64,000 nt of DNA from CAWABB01 sp963701735 (GTDB lineage: Bacteria > Bacteroidota > Ignavibacteria > UBA10030 > UBA6906): the NCBI GenBank assembly GCA_963701735.1, contig CAVPBI010000026.1, positions 310,001-374,000 of the forward strand, in the 5' to 3' direction. Under the pieces are notes generated by a model. That model was not told the DNA's origin and ran no database searches. It saw only the letters and a program-made list of their open reading frames with translations. Numbering within the stretch: position 1 is the first letter of the stretch; each line of letters begins with the position of its first letter. The translations under genes were made by a program, and so were the position numbers. Below, in pieces: positions 59,615-64,000 of this stretch.

Positions 59615-60592
59615 TCAGAATGCTGCCAGGTCGCGCATCGCGCGCAGAATCTTCCTGGCGTTGGGCAGCACGAACTCTTCGAGCGGGGGGGCGAACGGCA
59701 CAGGCGTGTCCAGCGCCCCGACGCGCCGGATCGGGGCATCAAGCCACTGGAACGCCTGGTCGGCAATCAGCGCAGCAATTTCGGCACCGATGCCTCCCGT
59801 CAGGTTGTCCTCGTGCACCACCAGCACCTTCCCCGTCTCCCTGGCCGACGAGAGAATCAGCTCCACGTCCAGCGGCATCAGGCTGCGGAGATCGACCACG
59901 CGCGCTTCGACTCCGTCCTCGCGCGCGAGTTTCTCGGCAGCCTCGAGGCAGAAATGCGTCGTCGAACCGTACGTGATCACGGCCATGTCGTCACCGCTGC
60001 GCCGCACCTCGCCGCGCCCGAGCGGGACGATGTGTCCGCCGTCGGGGACCTCGCCCTTGATGCGCCGGTACAGGTACTTGAACTCGAGATACATGACGGG
60101 GTTGTTGTCTCGCACGGCAGCCCGCATCAACCCGTACGCGTCGGCCGGCGTCGAGGGCGCGACGATCTTCAGGCCCGGCACATGGAAGAACCACGCCTCG
60201 GGGCTCGTCGAATGGTACGGTCCGCCGTGGATGTAGCCGCCGGACGGAAGCCGTACCACCATGGGCACGGGGAGATGCCAGCGGTAATGGATCTTCGCAC
60301 TGTTGCTGACGAGCTGATTGAACCCGCAGGTCACGAAGTCGGCGAACTGCATCTCTGCGATCGGCCTGAAGCCGGCGACCGCGGCACCCGTGGCGGCACC
60401 GATGATCGCCGCCTCCGACAGCGTGGCGTCGATGACCCGCTTCTCCCCGAAGTGCTGCAGGAACCCTTTCGTCGCCTTGAACGCTCCGCCATACAGACCG
60501 ATGTCCTCTCCGAGCAGGAAGACCGACGGATCGGCTTCCATCTCATCCCACATCGCGCGGGAGATCGCCTCGATGTACGTCATGGTTGCCAT
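59615..60592 (-). CDS. 2-oxoacid dehydrogenase E1 component, beta subunit
   Basis: This is the beta half of a heterotetrameric thiamine-dependent E1. It includes VFLLGEDIGLYGGAFKATKG, DATLSEAAIIGAATGAAVAG (with the conserved LSE glutamate that activates the thiazolium), RLPSGGYIHGGPYHSTSPEAW and VLVVHEDNLTGGIGAEIAAL. Length is 325 aa. It overlaps the E1 alpha stop at 60592 and is followed by E2. The substrate could be pyruvate, branched-chain oxoacids or acetoin. Confidence 0.93.
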   Translation of the reverse strand: MATMTYIEAISRAMWDEMEADPSVFLLGEDIGLYGGAFKATKGFLQHFGEKRVIDATLSEAAIIGAATGAAVAGFRPIAEMQFADFVTCGFNQLVSNSAKIHYRWHLPVPMVVRLPSGGYIHGGPYHSTSPEAWFFHVPGLKIVAPSTPADAYGLMRAAVRDNNPVMYLEFKYLYRRIKGEVPDGGHIVPLGRGEVRRSGDDMAVITYGSTTHFCLEAAEKLAREDGVEARVVDLRSLMPLDVELILSSARETGKVLVVHEDNLTGGIGAEIAALIADQAFQWLDAPIRRVGALDTPVPFAPPLEEFVLPNARKILRAMRDLAAF

Positions 60593-61611
60593 CAGGAAGC
60601 GTACACCCCCTCTCCCGCATCCTCGCCCCCGGGAAATCCGTCAGCCTCCGCCGCCGCGACGGCGGCATCGAGGTCCGCATGGATGCTCCTGTCGTAGTCC
60701 TCGATCGCCTTCTGCGTCAGGACGCCGTCGGCCAGCAGCTTCTGCTCCAGCCGGGAAATCGGATCGCGCTTCTTCCATTCATCGATCATCCCGGCGGGCA
60801 CATACGACGCATCGTCGGAGGCCGAGTGGCCGTGCATGCGCATGGTGACGGACTCGATGAGCGTCGGCCCCCCGCCGTCGCGCGCCAGCTTGACCGCGCG
60901 GCTGCACGCAGCATAGACCTCCAGGACATCCGTCCCGTCCACCGTGACTCCCGGGATGCCATATCCCGCGCCGCGGTCTGCGTACCTGGCGCCCGCGAAC
61001 TGCTTCCGCACCGGCGTGGAGTATGCGAACTGGTTGTTCTCGAGGATCAGCACGAACGGCAGCTTCATGACCGCAGCCATGTTCAGACCCTCGTGGAAGT
61101 CGCCGACGTTCGATCCCCCGTCGCCGATATAATTCATCACCACGGCCCGCTCTCCCCTCATCGACGAGGCGAGCGCAAACCCCACGGACATCGGGATCAT
61201 GGCGGCGAGGTGGCTCACGTTTCCGTAAATGCGGAGCGGCGGGTCAGCGTAGTGTCCGGTTCCATCCCGCCCCCGCGTGAGGCTGCTCGCCCTTCCGAGC
61301 TGCTGCAGGAACACGTTCTTGAGTGTCTGGCCCTTCACGAGATGCGCGCCCAGATCCCGGTGCATCGGGAGCAGGTAATCCTGCGGTCCGAGCGCATAGG
61401 CGCTTCCCACGGCGGTGGCTTCGTTCCCGTAGCTCGTGTAGGCTCCCCCGACAACCTTCCCCTGCTTGTACAGCCGGAGGATCGTGTTGTCCGTCTCACG
61501 CGTCAGCCGCATGAAATAGTACAGTGCGAGGAGGTCGTCGCGGGAGAGGTCCCGTTCCGGCCGGGCCGCCGAGGCAGCCCGAGTGTCTGTGTTTGTCATA
61601 GATGCCTGCAT
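60592..61611 (-). CDS. 2-oxoacid dehydrogenase E1 component, alpha subunit
   Basis: This is the thiamine-diphosphate-binding alpha half of the split E1. The TPP motif is GDGGSNVGDFHEGL through LILENNQFAYS (GDG...NN). Other landmarks are YTSYGNEATAVGSAYALG, HRDLGAHLVKGQ and the phosphorylation-loop region TMRMHGHSASDDASY. Length is 339 aa. An in-frame ATG four codons downstream (61599), with AGG before it, is an alternative start. It sits 12 bp after the fused E1 gene and couples directly to E1 beta. Confidence 0.93.
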   Translation of the reverse strand: MQASMTNTDTRAASAARPERDLSRDDLLALYYFMRLTRETDNTILRLYKQGKVVGGAYTSYGNEATAVGSAYALGPQDYLLPMHRDLGAHLVKGQTLKNVFLQQLGRASSLTRGRDGTGHYADPPLRIYGNVSHLAAMIPMSVGFALASSMRGERAVVMNYIGDGGSNVGDFHEGLNMAAVMKLPFVLILENNQFAYSTPVRKQFAGARYADRGAGYGIPGVTVDGTDVLEVYAACSRAVKLARDGGGPTLIESVTMRMHGHSASDDASYVPAGMIDEWKKRDPISRLEQKLLADGVLTQKAIEDYDRSIHADLDAAVAAAEADGFPGGEDAGEGVYAS

Positions 61612-61623
61612 GCGAACAATCGG

Positions 61624-63702
61624 TCAATACCGAAGCAGTTTCTCGAGCGCGTGCAGAAGGTCGCTCTCCTGTGGGAGCATGGCGCTTTCCAGCGCAGGCG
61701 CGTACGGCACCGGCGCGTCTTTCGCGGCCACGCGCATCACGGGCGCGTCAAGGCGCTCGAATGCCTCCGACGCGATGATGGCGGCAATCTCAGCGCCGAA
61801 ACCGCCGGTGAGCGTGTCCTCATGCGCGATGAGCACCTTGCCTGTCTTTCTGACGGACCGGAGAATGGTCTCGCGGTCGAGCGGGTTCAGCGTCCGGAGG
61901 TCGATGACCTCGACGCTGGCCCCATCGCGCTCCTCAAGCTTGCGCGCGGCGTCGAGCACGCGCTGGACCAGCATGCCCCAGGTGATGACCGTAACATCAT
62001 CACCTTCTTTGCGGACCGCCGCGACACCGAACGGAAGCAGGTAGTCCGGCCCCGGTTCGGGCCTGGACGCGAAGCTCTGGCGGTACAGTCCCTTATGCTC
62101 GAGGAACAGCACGGGGTCATGTTCGCGGCACGCGGTCTTGAGCAAGCCCTTCGCATCGGCGGCGTTCGACGGATACACGACGCGAATACCCGGGATGTGC
62201 GTGAAGAACCCGTCGATCGACTGGCTATGATAGAGGCCGCCGTGGATGTAGCCACCCACCGCGACGCGGACCACGAGCGGGCACGACCACTGGTTGTACG
62301 ATCTGTACCGGAGCATGGCCACTTCGTCGCGCAGCTGCATGAACGCGGGCCAGATGTAGTCCCCGAACTGAATCTCGACGACGGGCCGGTAGTCGCCGCG
62401 CACCGCGAGCCCGAAGGCCGTCCCGACGATGCTGGCTTCCGCCAGCGGAGAGTTGAACACCCGGTCCGGTCCGAATTTCGCCGTCAGCCCTCTGGTCGCC
62501 GTAAACACTCCGCCCTTATCCCCCGCAACGTCCTCGCCGTAGACGAGCATCTTCGGATTCCGCTGGAGCTCTTCCGCCAGGGCGTGGTTGATGGCGTCGA
62601 CCATCACGACGTTTGATCCGGAGTGCTGCGGCTCGACGAACCCGGCCGCGGGCACCGCCGTTTCCGGCGCGTACACGTACGCCGTCACCTCCGAGGCGTC
62701 CGGGGAGCCTTCCGCTTCCGCCGTCTCCGCGGCGCGGTTGACGCGCTGCAGCATCTCGGTCCTGATCCCTTCGATGTCGGACGCGGTCAGGATCTTCCGC
62801 TCGATGAGCAGCGACTCCAGCTGCGGGATCGGGTCGCGCTTGCTCTCTTCCGCCAGCTCCTGCGGATCGCGATACTTCCGCTGATCATCGGACGACGAAT
62901 GCGGGAGCAGCCGGACAGTTTCGGCTTCAATCAGGCACGGTCCTTCGCCGTTCCGCGCCAACGCGACCGCCTCGGCCCCGACGTTGTACATCGCGCGGAA
63001 GTCGCACCCGTCGACCCGGAAGCGGTGGAGGCCCTCGTACCCTTCGACAACCTCATAGATCGATCCGCCCACGATCTGCTCGCTCGCGGGGACGGAAATT
63101 GCGTACCCGTTGTTCTGCACGACGAAGATGACGGGAAACTTGCCGCGGACCGCCCAGCTCACCGCTTCGTGGAATTCACCCTCGCTCGTAGCGCCTTCGC
63201 CGGACGAGACGTACACCACCTCATCGGTTCCATCCCACCTGGAGCCCATCGCGGTTCCGACCGCCTGCAGGTACTGCGTGCCCGTCGGGCTCGACTGGGC
63301 AACGATCCGCAACCGCTTGTGTCCGTAGTGGGACGGCATCGAGAAGCCGTTGCTGCTCGGCCCGCCGCGCCGATGGAGCGACTCGAGGAAGACCTCCTCG
63401 ATCGTATAGCCGTACTGGAGGGAGAACGCGAGATCCCGGTAGTAGGGATAGGCCCAGTCGTGCCCGGGCCGCATCGCCAGCGCCATCGCGACCTGCGCCG
63501 CTTCATGCCCGGACCCGCCGATATGGAAGAAGACCTTCCCCTGCTTCAGGAGGATGAGGATCTTGCTGTCGACGACCCTGGCGGCAAGCATGGTCTGGTA
63601 CGCGCCGAGCAGCTGTTCGCGCGTGAGCGCGTCGAACGCCGTCCCGTGCGCTGTCGCGGGCTTGCCCCTGGCCGCCTGGATGCCTGACGTCGGTGTCGCC
63701 AT
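61624..63702 (-). CDS. Fused alpha-beta E1 of a 2-oxoacid dehydrogenase
   Basis: This 692-aa protein joins an E1 alpha (residues ~25-345) and an E1 beta (~365-692) in one chain. The alpha part has GSGHEAAQVAMALAMRPGHD, YYRDLAFSLQYG and a TPP motif that reads SSGEGATSEGEFHEAV ... VVQNNGYAIS, with GEG instead of GDG. The beta part has LVYGEDVAGDKGGVFTATRG, SPLAEASIVGTAFGLAV, VGGYIHGGLYHSQSIDGFF and VLIAHEDTLTGGFGAEIAAI. This layout is usual for fused branched-chain-type E1s of the Bacteroidota group. It lies 3 bp after lipB and 12 bp before the split E1. Confidence 0.93.
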   Translation of the reverse strand: MATPTSGIQAARGKPATAHGTAFDALTREQLLGAYQTMLAARVVDSKILILLKQGKVFFHIGGSGHEAAQVAMALAMRPGHDWAYPYYRDLAFSLQYGYTIEEVFLESLHRRGGPSSNGFSMPSHYGHKRLRIVAQSSPTGTQYLQAVGTAMGSRWDGTDEVVYVSSGEGATSEGEFHEAVSWAVRGKFPVIFVVQNNGYAISVPASEQIVGGSIYEVVEGYEGLHRFRVDGCDFRAMYNVGAEAVALARNGEGPCLIEAETVRLLPHSSSDDQRKYRDPQELAEESKRDPIPQLESLLIERKILTASDIEGIRTEMLQRVNRAAETAEAEGSPDASEVTAYVYAPETAVPAAGFVEPQHSGSNVVMVDAINHALAEELQRNPKMLVYGEDVAGDKGGVFTATRGLTAKFGPDRVFNSPLAEASIVGTAFGLAVRGDYRPVVEIQFGDYIWPAFMQLRDEVAMLRYRSYNQWSCPLVVRVAVGGYIHGGLYHSQSIDGFFTHIPGIRVVYPSNAADAKGLLKTACREHDPVLFLEHKGLYRQSFASRPEPGPDYLLPFGVAAVRKEGDDVTVITWGMLVQRVLDAARKLEERDGASVEVIDLRTLNPLDRETILRSVRKTGKVLIAHEDTLTGGFGAEIAAIIASEAFERLDAPVMRVAAKDAPVPYAPALESAMLPQESDLLHALEKLLRY

Positions 63703-63705
63703 CGG

Positions 63706-64000
63706 TTAGTCCTCCACCGTCCCGCCGGCCGCAGCAACGGCCTTCCTGCCGGCAAGTCGATCAAGTTCGTCCTCTGTCACCCACCGGATCTCCGACGAGA
63801 AGCCCTCTGCCAGGTTCCTGGCGATCGCCGGCTCCACCTCCTCGAGCGCAACGTCACGGCCGAGGAGGCGATGCATGGAGGTGACACCCTTTTCAAATAT
63901 CCCGCACGGTATGATTCTGTCGAACTTCGTGAGATCCGTCCTGACGTTGAGTGCGAAGCCGTGCATCGTGATCCACCGGGACGTGCGCACCCCGATCGCA
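63706..64000 (-). CDS. lipB: Octanoyltransferase, C-terminal part (cut by window edge)
   Basis: LipB moves octanoate from acyl carrier protein to lipoyl domains, the step before LipA. Only the last ~97 residues are present. They include AIGVRTSRWITMHGFALNV, DLTKFDRIIPCGIFEKGVTS with the active-site cysteine of PCGI, and a family-typical tail. The catalytic lysine just before AIGV lies beyond the window. The gene runs in from the right edge and its stop is 3 bp before the fused E1 start, so lipB heads the lipoylation/E1-E2 set seen here. Confidence 0.92.
   Translation of the reverse strand, partial: AIGVRTSRWITMHGFALNVRTDLTKFDRIIPCGIFEKGVTSMHRLLGRDVALEEVEPAIARNLAEGFSSEIRWVTEDELDRLAGRKAVAAAGGTVED

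Noticed and set aside
60586..62616. A 676-codon plus-strand open frame opposite the E1 genes
   Set aside because: It is a shadow frame. The E1 genes have all their thiamine-binding motifs on the minus strand.

Overview
The window is a GC-rich, gene-dense bacterial chromosome segment made almost entirely of housekeeping genes. Several things point to the Bacteroidota/Chlorobiota/Ignavibacteriota (FCB) neighbourhood. A secreted protease ends in a type IX secretion-style sorting domain (NFPNPFNPTTTIRY ... GVYLYRL). Complex I is the 11-subunit form without nuoEFG, as in Chlorobi. Fused and split 2-oxoacid dehydrogenase E1 genes lie together. Placement below that level is inference. The promoters I can read are canonical sigma-70 types, TTGACA-like and TATATT-like boxes with 17-bp spacers.

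Layout. 1-5412 (minus): purD (cut by the window edge), a glycosyltransferase, an M24 peptidase, guaB and an acyl-CoA dehydrogenase. 5509-8195: a signalling patch with a sigma54-type response regulator, a receiver-only protein and a divergent receiver-HisKA protein that lacks an ATPase domain. 8313-10755 (plus): a short leader with an intrinsic terminator, then nif3, a zinc-ribbon gene and an RNase H gene. 10776-16925 (plus): RNase P RNA followed by a repair cluster, recJ-yebC-ruvC-ruvA-ruvB-mpg. 16843-21397 (minus): uvrA, a DUF58 protein and a TPR lipoprotein. 21572-27947 (minus): rsmB, clpB, a small membrane protein and dnaK. 28192-29823 (plus): birA-coaX. 30040-40819 (minus): nuoABCDHIJKLMN behind a consensus promoter. 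40935-43569 (minus): an ABC-2 exporter and a cobalamin adenosyltransferase. 43671-51558 (plus): an MFS transporter, polA, the secreted subtilisin-like protease and a small protein. 51527-52808 (minus): two membrane proteins, one with two PspC domains. 53084-57018 (minus): the translation operon rplM-rpsI-rpsB-tsf-pyrH-frr. 57148-64000 (minus): lipB, fused E1 alpha-beta, split E1 alpha and E1 beta, E2 and lipA, a lipoylation and 2-oxoacid dehydrogenase cluster.

At least eleven single-base frame breaks interrupt otherwise well-conserved genes (acyl-CoA dehydrogenase, sigma54 regulator, zinc-ribbon protein, uvrA, dnaK, nuoN, nuoL, polA twice, protease twice). Most are +1 insertions. This is best explained by consensus errors in the assembly, so I annotate each as one gene across the break.

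The most interesting non-housekeeping signals are: a perfect 32-bp palindrome present twice (once inside the rsmB coding sequence) with a degenerate third copy; a terminator-capped short leader abutting nif3; -10 boxes placed so close to start codons that some mRNAs should be leaderless; a 17-codon micro-ORF tiled by ATGA overlaps between ruvA and ruvB; and a receiver-DHp protein without a kinase catalytic domain.
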